From: Pseudomonas sp. AOB-7
GTDB lineage: Bacteria > Pseudomonadota > Gammaproteobacteria > Pseudomonadales > Pseudomonadaceae
NCBI RefSeq assembly: GCF_003696305.1
Contig: NZ_RFFK01000003.1
Coordinates: 293,887 to 357,886 of the forward strand
Direction of reading: 5' to 3'
Length of the DNA stretch: 64,000 nucleotides
The notes below the pieces were generated by a model, which was not told the DNA's origin, made no database searches, and saw only the letters and a list, made by a program, of their open reading frames with translations. This document shows positions 18,076 through 26,731 of this stretch, in pieces; position 1 is the first letter of the stretch; every line of letters begins with the position of its first letter. A program made the position numbers and the translations under genes.

Positions 18076-18735
18076 ATGGACGAGCTGGCCGAGCACGGAG
18101 CCATCCGCGCGGTGTTCGAGGACCTGGGCGGCTACGGCGCGCTGACCTCGCAGCAGGGCGGCGCGGGGCCGCTGGTCGGCCACCTGCAACGCACCAATAT
18201 CCAGCTGGCGGCGATTCCCCTGTTCGCCCGCAAGGGCCTGGAGCAGGTCACGGTGAACGACCTGCTGGATGCCGCGCAGGTGTCGCGGCGCACCTTCTAC
18301 AAGTACTTCGCCAACAAGATGGAGGTGCTCGAGGGCATCTACCAGACCTCGGTGCTGCTCCTGCTGGCGCGCTTTCGCGAGATGCAGCAGGTGGCCGGCA
18401 GCCCGCAGGCCTGGCTGCGCGCCATGGTCGGGCGGTTTTTCGACTATCACCTGGCGGTCGGCCCGATCATCCGTCTGATGCAGGAGGAGGCGCTGCGCGC
18501 CGAGTCGCCGCTGGCCGCGCATCGCCAGCGTGCCCACCAGGAGATGCTGCGCCTGCTGGTGGAGCGCCTGGAGCCGGAGCTGGCGCCGCGCGATCCGCTG
18601 GTCTATCAGGCGCTGATCTGGGCGCTGGAGGCCGCCTCCCTCGACCTGCTCGGGCGCAGCGCCAGTCGCGCGGAGATCGAGCGGGCCAAGGCGGTGCTCG
18701 GCGACCTGCTGATCGCCTCGTTGTGCCCCAGCTAA
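18076..18735 (+). CDS. TetR/AcrR family transcriptional regulator
   Basis: Repressor-type regulator of 219 residues. A non-family N-terminal extension (about 1-38) precedes the DNA-binding domain: LFARKGLEQVTVNDLLDAAQVSRRTFYKYFANKMEVLEGIY (about 49-90), the typical TetR helix-turn-helix with YKYF. The remaining helical part would bind an unknown ligand. GGAG lies before the ATG. The stop codon TAA directly abuts the left end of a MITE-type element (18736), so the last codons may have been shaped by its insertion. It diverges from the exported-protein gene, which it might regulate. Confidence 0.88.
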   Translation: MDELAEHGAIRAVFEDLGGYGALTSQQGGAGPLVGHLQRTNIQLAAIPLFARKGLEQVTVNDLLDAAQVSRRTFYKYFANKMEVLEGIYQTSVLLLLARFREMQQVAGSPQAWLRAMVGRFFDYHLAVGPIIRLMQEEALRAESPLAAHRQRAHQEMLRLLVERLEPELAPRDPLVYQALIWALEAASLDLLGRSASRAEIERAKAVLGDLLIASLCPS

Positions 18736-19005
18736 TAGGGTCTGCTCCCGCTTCATTCGCGAGCCGCGTTGCTGCGAGAAATGGCCCCCGGTTAGGCGCA
18801 GGACGCAGGTAATGGTCGCTCCCTTGCCAAGTCCTGCAACGACAGCGGGGGGCATTTCCCGCGCAACCCGCAGGGCCGGGCCAGTTTTGGCGCGATGCAG
18901 TGTTACTCGATAGCTCATTTAGCCCACTAAACTTCGCATCTCGTGCCTCGCCTCGCGCCAAAACTGGCTCCGGCGCGGCCGCGAATGAAGCGGGAACAGA
19001 CCCTA
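18736..19005. repeat. MITE-like element, second type (270 bp)
   Basis: Terminal inverted repeats of 26 bases with one mismatch (18736-18761 and 18980-19005), beginning TAGGGTCTG and ending CAGACCCTA. An internal inverted repeat CCAGTTTTGGCGCGA / TCGCGCCAAAACTGG surrounds a central GCTCATTTAGCCCACTAAAC hairpin. That hairpin motif resembles the centre of the elements at 2223 and 40177. No coding capacity. It occupies nearly all the space between tetR and the hydrolase gene. Confidence 0.8.
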
Positions 19006-19074
19006 GGTTGGGCGGCGCGCGGGGTTTGCCCGTGCTCTGATACAGGGTGCCCATAACAAGATCGAGGTGCCCGC

Positions 19075-20016
19075 ATGTCCGCCAACAGCCTGTCTCTACA
19101 ACCGCCCTTGGCCGTCGGTTTCGCCCGCCTGGGCTTCGGCGCCCTGCCGCTGGAGCGCCTCAAGGCCCGCTACGGCAGTGCCGAAAGCGGTTCGCGCTAT
19201 ATCGAGCTGGACGGTTTCAATATCCACTACCGCGACGAGGGCAGCCGCGACAAGCCGGCGCTGGTGCTGATCCACGGCGTGGTCGCCTCGCTGCACACCT
19301 GGGATGGCTGGGTGCAGGCCTTCGCCCCGCACTACCGGATCATCCGTTTCGACGTGCCGGGCTTCGGCCTCACCGGCCCGGCGCGCGACGGCGAGTATTC
19401 GGCCGAGCGCATGATTCGCGTGCTCGGCCTGTTGCTCGACTACCTGCAGGTGGAGCGGGCGGATATCGCCGGCAACTCCCTCGGTGGCTATATCGCCTGG
19501 AACTTCGCCCTGGCCCAGCCGCAGCGGGTGAGCAAGCTGGTGCTGGTCGACCCGGCCGGCTACCCCATGGCCAAGGTGCCGTGGATGATCGCCGCCGCCG
19601 CGCTGCCCGGCGCCACCCTGGCCATGCCGCTGTGGATGCCGCGTGCGCTGATCGCCCTGGGCATCAAGGAGGTCTACGGCGAGCCGGGGCGGATCAAGCC
19701 AGGGGTGGTCGACCGCTACTACGACCTGTCGCGCCGGCCCGGCAATCGCCGCGGCATGATGGATATCTTCCGCGTGCTGCTCAAGGTCAACAAAGAGGAG
19801 CTGCACGCCACGCCGCAGCGGGTGGCGCAGATCCAGGCGCCGACCCTGCTGCTGTGGGGCGAGCGCGACCGCTGGATCTCGCCCAAGCACGTGCCGCTGT
19901 GGCAGCGCGATTTGCCGGGCATCCAGGTCAAGACCTACCCGGGCGTCGGGCACATTCCCATGGAGGAGATTGCCGAGCAGAGCGCGGCCGATGCGATGAG
20001 GTTTCTGCTGGGTTGA
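19075..20016 (+). CDS. alpha/beta hydrolase
   Basis: Serine hydrolase fold protein of 313 residues, close in layout to esterases and C-C hydrolases. Elements in order: oxyanion-hole HG in LVLIHGVVASLHTWDGW (about 63-79), nucleophile elbow GNSLGGYIAW with Ser at about 144, acid in LLLWGERDRWIS (about 265), and catalytic His in GVGHIPMEE (about 293). No signal peptide. GAGG lies before the ATG. Substrate unknown. A hairpin follows at 20062. Confidence 0.9.
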   Translation: MSANSLSLQPPLAVGFARLGFGALPLERLKARYGSAESGSRYIELDGFNIHYRDEGSRDKPALVLIHGVVASLHTWDGWVQAFAPHYRIIRFDVPGFGLTGPARDGEYSAERMIRVLGLLLDYLQVERADIAGNSLGGYIAWNFALAQPQRVSKLVLVDPAGYPMAKVPWMIAAAALPGATLAMPLWMPRALIALGIKEVYGEPGRIKPGVVDRYYDLSRRPGNRRGMMDIFRVLLKVNKEELHATPQRVAQIQAPTLLLWGERDRWISPKHVPLWQRDLPGIQVKTYPGVGHIPMEEIAEQSAADAMRFLLG

Positions 20017-20061
20017 TGCGTCCCGCCACGGTCGGGACGCTCCTGCGAGAGCGGCGGGCGG

Positions 20062-20085
20062 CCCGACCTGCTTCGACAGGTCGGG
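20062..20085 (+). terminator. hairpin after the alpha/beta hydrolase gene
   Basis: Perfect 9-bp stem CCCGACCTG / CAGGTCGGG with a six-base loop, 45 bases after the stop codon. There is no T-run, so it may be a weak terminator or processing hairpin. Confidence 0.4.
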
Positions 20086-20132
20086 TGCGGCCTTCTACCC
20101 TGTGCTTTGTCCTCAACAGCAAGGAGTGGCCC

Positions 20133-20420
20133 ATGACCATAGCACTGAGCGTCCAAGGGCTTTGGGATAACTGGCAGCGATCCCAGAGGGACAACAACAT
20201 CCACGAGCCAGCGGTTCAGCATTATGTGAACATGCTGATTCTCAACCAGCCTCTACCTGCTATCGCGATTGAGAAACTTGTGGACGAGGGCGGGATGATC
20301 CGGATTCGTACCGCGGACGGACGGCATCGCCTCACTGCCGCGCATCGACAGAATCAAGCGACGATCGACGTTCTGGATACCGAGATCGCACGATCGGCGA
20401 GAGAGATATTCAATCTTTAG
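20133..20420 (+). CDS. small ParB-like protein, hypothetical
   Basis: 95-residue ORF with an excellent AAGGAG seven bases before the ATG. The central part, IRIRTADGRHRLTAAHRQ (about 55-72), resembles the core of the ParB/sulfiredoxin-like domain, in which a DG-x-HR-x-x-A motif binds nucleotide. The usual DNA-binding helix-turn-helix of ParB is absent. Its codon use and GC (roughly 55% by eye) are clearly lower than those of its neighbours, which suggests recent acquisition. Not part of a visible operon. It could be a remnant of a larger ParB-like nuclease gene. Confidence 0.6.
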   Translation: MTIALSVQGLWDNWQRSQRDNNIHEPAVQHYVNMLILNQPLPAIAIEKLVDEGGMIRIRTADGRHRLTAAHRQNQATIDVLDTEIARSAREIFNL

Positions 20421-20566
20421 CGCTGCGGCGGCGGGCGACCGAGCCCCACCTGGGACTTTCCCCGAGCGATCCAGGGGCTCCTTAGCCCTCTGGAGCAACG
20501 ACGTTCGGAGCGGAAATCATGAGGGGAGGGCGCTCCTTTTCCGCCGGAGAAAAGGAGCGGGTGGTG

Positions 20567-21412
20567 TCAGGCCGCGCTGGCCTGGGGCTGCGGCGCGGCG
20601 TCGAACTCCTCGCGGGTGGCGTGCAGCAGCGCGAGGTTGTCGTGCTCCCAGGGGTGGAAGCCGTCCTTGAAGAAGTCCAGATAGGTGCCGATCAGCGGGC
20701 GGAACACGCCGTCCTTGCCCCACATCCAGCGCAGGCCGTCGCGCCATACGCGCCAGTTCCACAGCAGGCCGTCGACCTTGAGCATATGCGCCAGGCCGCG
20801 GGTGGTGTCGAGGACGAAGAAGAAGGTGCCCATCACCATCGCCCGGCGCAGCAGCTTGCGGCTGCCGCACACCTGGTTGTAGACGTCGAAGGCCACCGCC
20901 TTGTGCTCTGTCTCTTCCAGCGCATGCCAGCGCCACAGGCGCACCAGGGTCGGATGGGCGCCGGCCATGTGCGCCGGGTTCTTCAGCAGGCCGTCGGCCA
21001 TGATCGCGGTGATGTGCTCCAGCGCCGCGGTGGCGGCCAGCTGGCGCTCTTGCGAGAACTTCTTCTGGGTATAGCGGATGCGCGCGCGGGCGCGCTTCTC
21101 GATGCGCTCGATGTCGTAACCCAGGTCGCGCAGGCGCTGGCTGTATTCCAGGTGCTCGCGACTGTGATGGCCCTCCTGGCCGATGAAGCCGCGGATCTGC
21201 TCCTTCAGCAGCGGGTCGTCGATGCGGTCGCGGAACTGGCGCACCGAGTCGATGAAGAAGCGTTCGCCGTCGGGAAACAGCACCGACATGGCATCGAACA
21301 GGTGGGTCTTGAAGGCGTCGCCGCCGTTCCAGTGGCGCGGCAGCGGGTTGGGCAGGTCGAAGTCCATGTGTCGGGGGCGGATCTGCAAACCTTCCGGGGT
21401 GGTGCTGGCCAT
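20567..21412 (-). CDS. metal-dependent hydrolase, PF10118-like
   Basis: 281-residue soluble helical protein of the predicted metal-dependent hydrolase family. Candidate metal ligands are spaced as in ferritin-like di-iron folds: FIGQEGHHSREH (about 88-99), ALEHITAIMADG, and WHALEETEHKAVAFDVYN (about 175-192). An Arg-Pro-Arg-His motif near the N-terminus is typical of the family. AAGGGAG precedes the ATG. In pseudomonads such genes often sit near alpha/beta hydrolases, as here across the small ORF; the true activity is unknown. Confidence 0.8.
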   Translation of the reverse strand: MASTTPEGLQIRPRHMDFDLPNPLPRHWNGGDAFKTHLFDAMSVLFPDGERFFIDSVRQFRDRIDDPLLKEQIRGFIGQEGHHSREHLEYSQRLRDLGYDIERIEKRARARIRYTQKKFSQERQLAATAALEHITAIMADGLLKNPAHMAGAHPTLVRLWRWHALEETEHKAVAFDVYNQVCGSRKLLRRAMVMGTFFFVLDTTRGLAHMLKVDGLLWNWRVWRDGLRWMWGKDGVFRPLIGTYLDFFKDGFHPWEHDNLALLHATREEFDAAPQPQASAA

Positions 21413-21567
21413 AAGGGCTCCCTTGCGCTGATGAAGTGCGACCGACTATGGCGTCAGCGGGCTTACCGGCACAGGTTCGCAACAGCCAATGTTGCAGTCA
21501 TATCCGGCCATCGACGCTTGGCCAGCGGAAAGTTGGGGAGCGGCGCGCGCGCTACGGCATCAATAAA

Positions 21568-21589
21568 AAACCGCCCCTAAGGGCGGTTT
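21568..21589 (-). terminator. rho-independent terminator of mqo
   Basis: AAACCGCCC / GGGCGGTTT stem with a T-rich tail on the minus strand, 16 bases after the mqo stop codon. Confidence 0.85.
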
Positions 21590-21605
21590 CTTGTGCGCGG
21601 GCCGA

Positions 21606-23102
21606 TCAGGCGCCGGCGTCGAGCTGCAGGCGCTGGTTCGACTGCGCCTGCACTTCACGGTAGCGCTCGGCGTCCTTGGCCAGGACGTCGGCCATGGCCG
21701 GGAAGATCTGGTCCAGCTTGCTGCGCCAGTCCGTGGACTGGGCCTGCTCGGGGAAGCAACGACGGATCAGGTCGAGCATGATCGACACGGTCACCGAGGC
21801 GCCCGGCGAGGCGCCGAGCAGGGCGGCGATGGAGCCGTCAGCCGCGGCCACCAGCTCGGTGCCGAACTGCAGGATGCCGCCGTTCTTGCTGTCTTTCTTG
21901 ATGATCTGCACGCGCTGACCGGCCACTTCCAGGCGCCAGTCCTCGGCCTTGGCCTCGGGGTAGAAGCCGCGCAGGGTCTTCAGGCGCTGCTCTTCGGACT
22001 GCATCACTTCCTTGATCAGGTAGCGGGTCAGGTCCATGTTGTCGCGCGCCACCGCCAGCATCGGGCCGATGTTGTTGGGGCGTACCGACAGCGGCAGGTC
22101 GAGGAACGAGCCGTGGCGCAGGAACTTGGTGGAGAAGCCGGCGTAAGGGCCGAACAGCAGGGATTTCTTGCCGTCCACCACGCGGGTGTCGAGGTGCGGC
22201 ACCGACATCGGCGGCGAGCCGACTTCGGCCTGGCTGTAGACCTTGGCCTGGTGCTTGGCCACCACCTCGGGGTTGTCGCAGCGCAGCCACTGGCCGCTCA
22301 CCGGGAAGCCGCCGAAGCCCTTGCCTTCTGGGATGCCGGACAGCTGCAGCAGCGGCAGGGCGCCGCCGCCGGCGCCGAGGAAGACGAACTTGGCCTGGAT
22401 CTGCCGAGTGGCGCCGGTCTGGGTGTCCTTGACGCTGACGCGCCAGCCGTCGTCTTCGCGCTTGAGGTCGGTGACCTTCTGGTTGCAGATGACCTTGGCG
22501 TCCGCCTGGCTGGCCAGGTAGTCGAGCATCTGCTGGGTGACCGCACCGAAGTTGACGTCGGTGCCGGCCTGCACGCGGGTCATGGCCAGCGGTTCGCCGG
22601 GGTCGCGGCCGGGGATCAGCAGCGGCGCCCAGTCGGCGATGGTGGCGCGATCCTCGGTGTACTCCATGGCGCTGAAGGCATGGTGCTGGCGCAGGGCCTC
22701 GAAGCGCTTCTTGAGGAAGGCGATGCCATCCTGGCCACGCACGAAGCTCATGTGCGGCACCGGGTTGATGAAGGATTTCGGCGAGTTGATCGCGCCCTTG
22801 TCGATCAGGTAGGCCCAGAACTGCTTGGACTCCTCGAACTGGGCGTTGATGCTCACCGACTTCTTGATGTCGATGCTGCCGTCGGCGCCTTCCGGGGTGT
22901 AGTTCAGCTCGCACAGCGCGGCGTGGCCGGTGCCGGCGTTGTTCCAGGGGTTGGAGCTTTCCACCGCGCCGGACTCGCGCAGTTCCACCACTTCCAGCGT
23001 GATGCCGGGATCGAGTTCCTTGAGCAGCACGCCCAGGGTCGCGCTCATGATGCCGGCGCCGACCAGCACCACATCTACGCTTTGGTAATCGTTATGCGCC
23101 AT
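21606..23102 (-). CDS. mqo: malate:quinone oxidoreductase
   Basis: FAD-dependent, membrane-associated enzyme of 498 residues that oxidises malate to oxaloacetate and passes electrons to quinone, replacing NAD-malate dehydrogenase in the TCA cycle. The FAD-binding motif [20 protein letters not shown] is at the N-terminus. [23 protein letters not shown] (about 50-73) and the C-terminal [20 protein letters not shown] are family signatures. The start at 23102 (MAHNDYQS) has GAGG/GGAG upstream, and the three codons before it are excluded. Followed by its own terminator. Pseudomonads often have two mqo genes; by neighbourhood this resembles PAO1 mqoB as recalled. Confidence 0.95.
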   Translation of the reverse strand: MAHNDYQSVDVVLVGAGIMSATLGVLLKELDPGITLEVVELRESGAVESSNPWNNAGTGHAALCELNYTPEGADGSIDIKKSVSINAQFEESKQFWAYLIDKGAINSPKSFINPVPHMSFVRGQDGIAFLKKRFEALRQHHAFSAMEYTEDRATIADWAPLLIPGRDPGEPLAMTRVQAGTDVNFGAVTQQMLDYLASQADAKVICNQKVTDLKREDDGWRVSVKDTQTGATRQIQAKFVFLGAGGGALPLLQLSGIPEGKGFGGFPVSGQWLRCDNPEVVAKHQAKVYSQAEVGSPPMSVPHLDTRVVDGKKSLLFGPYAGFSTKFLRHGSFLDLPLSVRPNNIGPMLAVARDNMDLTRYLIKEVMQSEEQRLKTLRGFYPEAKAEDWRLEVAGQRVQIIKKDSKNGGILQFGTELVAAADGSIAALLGASPGASVTVSIMLDLIRRCFPEQAQSTDWRSKLDQIFPAMADVLAKDAERYREVQAQSNQRLQLDAGA

Positions 23103-23565
23103 TAACCTCACTCCAAGAAATACTGCACCAGATTGACGGCCTGTCGGCCTGCTAGGGCGATGCCGGTGGACTCAGACGCAGTGCCTGGTCGCGCGGCCGG
23201 GAGGGTTAAGGCTGGGATTTGCGGACGCAAAACTGTTCATTTATTCGCCACACTCTTGTGAAGTTGTAAAAACCGTTTTTTCACGCTCTTTTGGAGCGGT
23301 GAACCTCAAAAGCTCGTCTGCCTCGGCGCGCTTCTAGCCCGCGCAGGTCATGCATTGCATGGCTGCAATCGGCTCTGCGTATGGGCTTAAAGCGGCTGGC
23401 CGGAAACGGCAGCGCGAAGTGGGCGACTCTCTGGGGCGGGAGCGATGACCTAGCATCGGCGAGGTGGTGCGGCCCGATCAGGAGACGTCCTTATAATCGG
23501 GGCGCGATTATAGCGGTGAATGAGGCGAAATTGATCGCCCTGCGTGACTTTTCTTCTTCCGTCGG
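23103..23565. other. intergenic region upstream of mqo
   Basis: 463 bases with no supported gene. It must hold the mqo promoter on the minus strand. The mqo-proximal half has an AT-richer stretch around 23235-23290 (TGTTCATTTATTCG, AAAAACCGTTTTTTC). A symmetric TATAATCG-GGGCG-CGATTATA palindrome at 23492-23512 carries a -10-like sequence on each strand. No terminator or RNA gene recognised. Confidence 0.5.
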
Positions 23566-23799
23566 TCAGGCCGCCAACGGCCGGACGTCTGCTGCATGCG
23601 TGACGACCGGTGTGACGCGCACGCCGGCGGGCAGCGGCGCCCCCAGCCAGCAGGGGCGCGACTCGCTCACCTCGACCCAGCCGGCCTGCTGCGGATGCGC
23701 CTGCGCCTGACGCAGCGCGCGGCAATGCCCCTGGGCGTCGAGCCAGGCGAAATGACGCAGCGGGCGGCGGGGGCTGAACAGGCGGCGCAGCAGCGACAT
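23566..23799 (-). CDS. small conserved-type hypothetical protein
   Basis: 77-residue Arg/Pro-rich protein beginning MSLLRRLFSPRRPLRHFAWLDAQGHCRAL. GGAG lies eight bases before the ATG. No signal peptide, membrane helix or known domain. The placement, upstream of mqo on the same strand, resembles a small hypothetical gene in the PAO1 mqoB region as recalled. Coding status is likely but unproven. Confidence 0.55.
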   Translation of the reverse strand: MSLLRRLFSPRRPLRHFAWLDAQGHCRALRQAQAHPQQAGWVEVSESRPCWLGAPLPAGVRVTPVVTHAADVRPLAA

Positions 23800-23970
23800 G
23801 GCGAAAACTCCGGCGGATGGGCTGGCGTCCTTTATGCCGTACGGCGGTGACAGGCTGATGACAGGAACCGCAGGCCGGGGCTGGCAGTCCGATACTGCGA
23901 GTGCTGTCGGCGCCAGTCGCCGCTGGGTATACTGCCGGCCACTTTTTCAACCCCTCTTGGAGAGATGAGC

Positions 23971-24555
23971 ATGTTGCACCGCGCGTTGTTCGCCTTGCTT
24001 GCCGCCGCCAGCCTGACCCTGGCCGGTTGCGCCCACAGCCCTCAGCAACTCAGCCCGCAACCCAAGCTCACCAGCGCGCTGACCGCGGTCGGTCAGGGCC
24101 AGCCGGTGGTGGTACGGGTGGTCGACGGGCGTCCGTCGCCGAACCTCGGCACCCGCGGCGGCCTGTATCCGGAAACCAGCGCCATCAGCGTCAGCAGCGA
24201 AGCCATCCTGCCCAAGCTGCAGGCCGAGGCCGAGGCCGCGGTACGCCTGCTCGGCTTCACCCCGTCGAGCAACGCCTACAACGCGCCGCAGCTGACCCTG
24301 ACCCTGGCCGAGCTGAAGTACCAGTCGCCCAAGGAAGGCCTGTACGTCACCGAGGCCGACATCACCGCCTCCATCCGCGCCGACGTGCAGGGCGCCAGCC
24401 GCCGCTACAGCGGCCGTTACGGCGCCTCGCTGAACCAGCGCTTCGGCATGGCGCCGAACCAGCAGACCAACACCAAGCTGGTCAGCGACGTGCTCAGCGA
24501 CGCCCTGACCCGTGCCTTCAAGGATCCGACCATTGGTCAGGTGCTGCTGCAGTAA
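23971..24555 (+). CDS. YajG family lipoprotein
   Basis: 194-residue lipoprotein: signal LHRALFALLAAASLTLAGC with the lipobox Cys at about residue 19. The mature part matches the YajG family, with QPVVVRVVDGRPSPNLGTRGG, ETSAISVSSEAILPKLQAEAEAAVRLLGF and a C-terminal LVSDVLSDALTRAFKDP. Function unknown; probably tethered to the outer membrane. Two ATGs are close together: the second (23971) is preferred because GGAG lies eight bases before it but only two before the first (23965). A strong terminator follows. Confidence 0.88.
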   Translation: MLHRALFALLAAASLTLAGCAHSPQQLSPQPKLTSALTAVGQGQPVVVRVVDGRPSPNLGTRGGLYPETSAISVSSEAILPKLQAEAEAAVRLLGFTPSSNAYNAPQLTLTLAELKYQSPKEGLYVTEADITASIRADVQGASRRYSGRYGASLNQRFGMAPNQQTNTKLVSDVLSDALTRAFKDPTIGQVLLQ

Positions 24556-24571
24556 CGCAGAGCCCCGACAC

Positions 24572-24600
24572 GAAAACGCCCCGCATTGCGGGGCGTTTTC
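24572..24600. terminator. bidirectional rho-independent terminator
   Basis: GAAAACGCCCCGC / GCGGGGCGTTTTC, a 13-bp stem with A/T tails on both strands, between the convergent yajG-like gene and the small gene at 24616. Confidence 0.9.
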
Positions 24601-24615
24601 ATTTCTGCGCACGCT

Positions 24616-24822
24616 TCAGGCAGCCTGCTCGTAGAGCTCCGGCAGGCTCATGCCGGTGCGGTTGTCGATGTCTGGCAGGTCGTAGTGTTCGTGACCGCCC
24701 AGGGCGCAGTAGACCAGCCAGTGGTGGTCCTGCACGTTGAAGGAAAGTTCGTCGACCACTGCGTCCACTTCATCCAGCGAGTCGATCAGGTAGTCGCGAT
24801 CCAGCGGTTGTGGGTTGAGCAT
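24616..24822 (-). CDS. small acidic hypothetical protein
   Basis: 68-residue acidic protein (MLNPQPLDRDYLIDSLDEVDAVVDELSFN...) with GGAGG seven bases before the ATG and its own terminator. Rich in Asp and His (DHHWLVYCALGGHEHYDLPD). No domain recognised. Strong translation signals and conserved-looking layout make it a real gene. Confidence 0.7.
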   Translation of the reverse strand: MLNPQPLDRDYLIDSLDEVDAVVDELSFNVQDHHWLVYCALGGHEHYDLPDIDNRTGMSLPELYEQAA

Positions 24823-25106
24823 GGCAGGTCCTCCGCGGACATTAAGGGTAAGGCTCCACTGCAGGTCGTGACTGCGTGGTCAGGATGAGAGATACAAACC
24901 CTAGGCCAGGGATATGACAGTTTTCAGACGATTTCGGGATAGCCGCCGCGTTCGTCGGAAACGAACCTTATAAAACATGGATTTCAGTACACTGCGCGAC
25001 GACTTTCGACGGCCGGAACGGGCGCTGCTGCACCTCATTTTCGGCGTGAATCCCCATTCTGGTGCGGCGACGGCGTCGCTGCACCGAGCTGATCCTGAGG
25101 TGTTGC

Positions 25107-25394
25107 ATGTCGCTGCAGATGTTGTGGTCGCTGTTCCTCGCCCATCCGGCCGTGGCGATGAATGCGCTGGCATTGTTTTTCGGCCTGGCCGGCGCCTGGC
25201 TGTGCCTGATGACCCGCCTGCGCGAGCAGCGCGGCCAGGCCCGCATGCTGGCGCAGGGCGAACTGGAAAGCCTGAGCGCCGAGGCCGAGACGTGCGACGA
25301 GCGCACCCTGCGCATCAATCGCTTCTTCTACCGCTTCGGCGGCGCCTGCCTGGCAGCGGCGCTGCTGCTGTCCTGGTTCAGCACGCGGCTGTAA
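25107..25394 (+). CDS. small membrane protein, hypothetical
   Basis: 95 residues with two predicted helices, VAMNALALFFGLAGAWLCLM (about 16-35) and FGGACLAAALLLSWFS (about 77-92), separated by a charged, Glu/Arg-rich cytoplasmic loop. GAGGTG before the ATG at 25107; a longer in-frame start adds an Arg-rich stretch that is unlikely to be translated. Ends in its own terminator. Function unknown. Confidence 0.7.
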   Translation: MSLQMLWSLFLAHPAVAMNALALFFGLAGAWLCLMTRLREQRGQARMLAQGELESLSAEAETCDERTLRINRFFYRFGGACLAAALLLSWFSTRL

Positions 25395-25408
25395 TGGGCG
25401 ACAGATAC

Positions 25409-25440
25409 GAAAACGGCAGCCCTCGGGCTGCCGTTTTCCT
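25409..25440. terminator. bidirectional rho-independent terminator
   Basis: GAAAACGGCAGCCC / GGGCTGCCGTTTTC stem, between the small membrane protein gene and the convergent acyltransferase gene. Confidence 0.9.
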
Positions 25441-25455
25441 TTGTGGCGGGGTCTT

Positions 25456-26619
25456 TCAGAGCGGCAGGCCGGCCTTGATCCGGTACTGGTTGCGCACCGG
25501 GTTGGCGTATTGCAGCACCAGGTAGGCTTGCTCCTCGGCGCTGCAGGCGGCCAGGCGCCTGTTCCACTCAGCCTCGGCCTTGGCCAGTTCGTCGGCGGCG
25601 AACAGCTCGCGGGCGGCGGGCACGGCCAGCTCCGGGTCGCGCTGCGCCCACATGGCATAGGCCAGGTAGTGCACCGGGAACAGGCGGTACTGGCCGAGAA
25701 TCTGCCGGTCCAGTTCCTGGGCCAGCTGCTTGGTGTCGTCCAGACCTGCGACCGGGGCGCCGAAGTGCAGGTGGACGCGACCCTTGTAGCCGGTGATGCC
25801 GAGGGCGATGCTGGCGTCGTCCTCGCCGGGTGCCTTGGTGTAGCTGCCGGTGGCGGCACGCACGCTCAGCTCGCGGGCCTTGGCCAGGTCGCAGGGGTCG
25901 TACTCGTAGCTGATCGACACCGGGATCAGGTTGAGCGAGTCGATCACCGCGGCGAACGGCTCGTCCTTGCGGCTCATGTGGAACATCTTGAGGATCGCCG
26001 AATCGGTGCGGTCGTCGCCGTCCTTGGCGCGGCCTTCGGCCTGGGCGATCCAGATCGACTCGCCGTCCTCGCGGATCGAGTGGTTGATATAGGCCGAGAG
26101 CAGCTGGTAGGCCGCCAGCTTCTCGCGCCGGCCGCTGATCGAGCGGTGCACGATGAAGCTCTTGTTCAGGCGCATCAGGTCGCCGACGAAGGGCTTCTGC
26201 AGCAGGTTGTCGCCGATGGCGATGCGCGGCGTCTGCAGGCCGGCGTGGTACACCGCGTAGTTGACGAATGCCGGGTCCATGACGATGTCGCGGTGGTTGG
26301 CCAGGTACAGGTAGGCCTTGCCCGGTTGCAGGTGCTCGAGGCCGGAGTAGGTGATGCCGTCGCTGGCGCGCTCGATGCTGCGGTCGACGTAGGGCTCGAT
26401 CTTCTCCTGTAGCTTGGCCACCGAGTCGATGCCGGCGAACTCGCTGCGCAGGCGCGCGGCGATCAGCGGCTTGAGCAACCAGCCGAGCGGCCCGGCCAGG
26501 CGCGGGAAGCGAAAGCGGGTGAGGGTGCCGAGAAAGGCCGGGTCGGCGAGCAGGCGCGCCAGTACGGGGCGTACTTCTGCGTCGGCATAGGGTCGGATGG
26601 CATCGAATGCGCCCATCAT
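25456..26619 (-). CDS. glycerolipid acyltransferase-family protein
   Basis: Protein of 387 residues in the PlsC-like acyltransferase superfamily. It has the catalytic H-x4-D box YLANHRDIVMDPAFVNY (about 104-120), the IAIGDNLLQKPFVGDLMRLNKSFIVHRS segment, and a phosphate-binding EGR in IAQAEGRAKDGDDRTDSAI (about 193-211). It is longer than E. coli PlsC and lacks obvious membrane helices, so it belongs to a larger, less studied subgroup. Two adjacent ATGs (26619, 26616) follow an AAGAGAG; which is used is uncertain. Reading continues 24 codons upstream without family similarity. Likely acts on lysophospholipid or glycerol phosphate at the inner membrane. Confidence 0.82.
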   Translation of the reverse strand: MMGAFDAIRPYADAEVRPVLARLLADPAFLGTLTRFRFPRLAGPLGWLLKPLIAARLRSEFAGIDSVAKLQEKIEPYVDRSIERASDGITYSGLEHLQPGKAYLYLANHRDIVMDPAFVNYAVYHAGLQTPRIAIGDNLLQKPFVGDLMRLNKSFIVHRSISGRREKLAAYQLLSAYINHSIREDGESIWIAQAEGRAKDGDDRTDSAILKMFHMSRKDEPFAAVIDSLNLIPVSISYEYDPCDLAKARELSVRAATGSYTKAPGEDDASIALGITGYKGRVHLHFGAPVAGLDDTKQLAQELDRQILGQYRLFPVHYLAYAMWAQRDPELAVPAARELFAADELAKAEAEWNRRLAACSAEEQAYLVLQYANPVRNQYRIKAGLPL

Positions 26620-26731
26620 GCTCTCTTGTTGTAGAACGGCTATGGTTGAAATGAGGTGCTGAACGAAAACGCCTGGCGAACAGGCCAGCAATAGACCGGC
26701 GATTATACCGCCAAGTCACAAGGAGGCCGCG

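Noticed and set aside
20530..20560. Hairpin CGCTCCTTTTC/GAAAAGGAGCG as a terminator for the PF10118-like gene
   Set aside because: The stem is strong, but it begins only seven bases past the stop codon and no T-run follows on the minus strand, so it is not called as a terminator.
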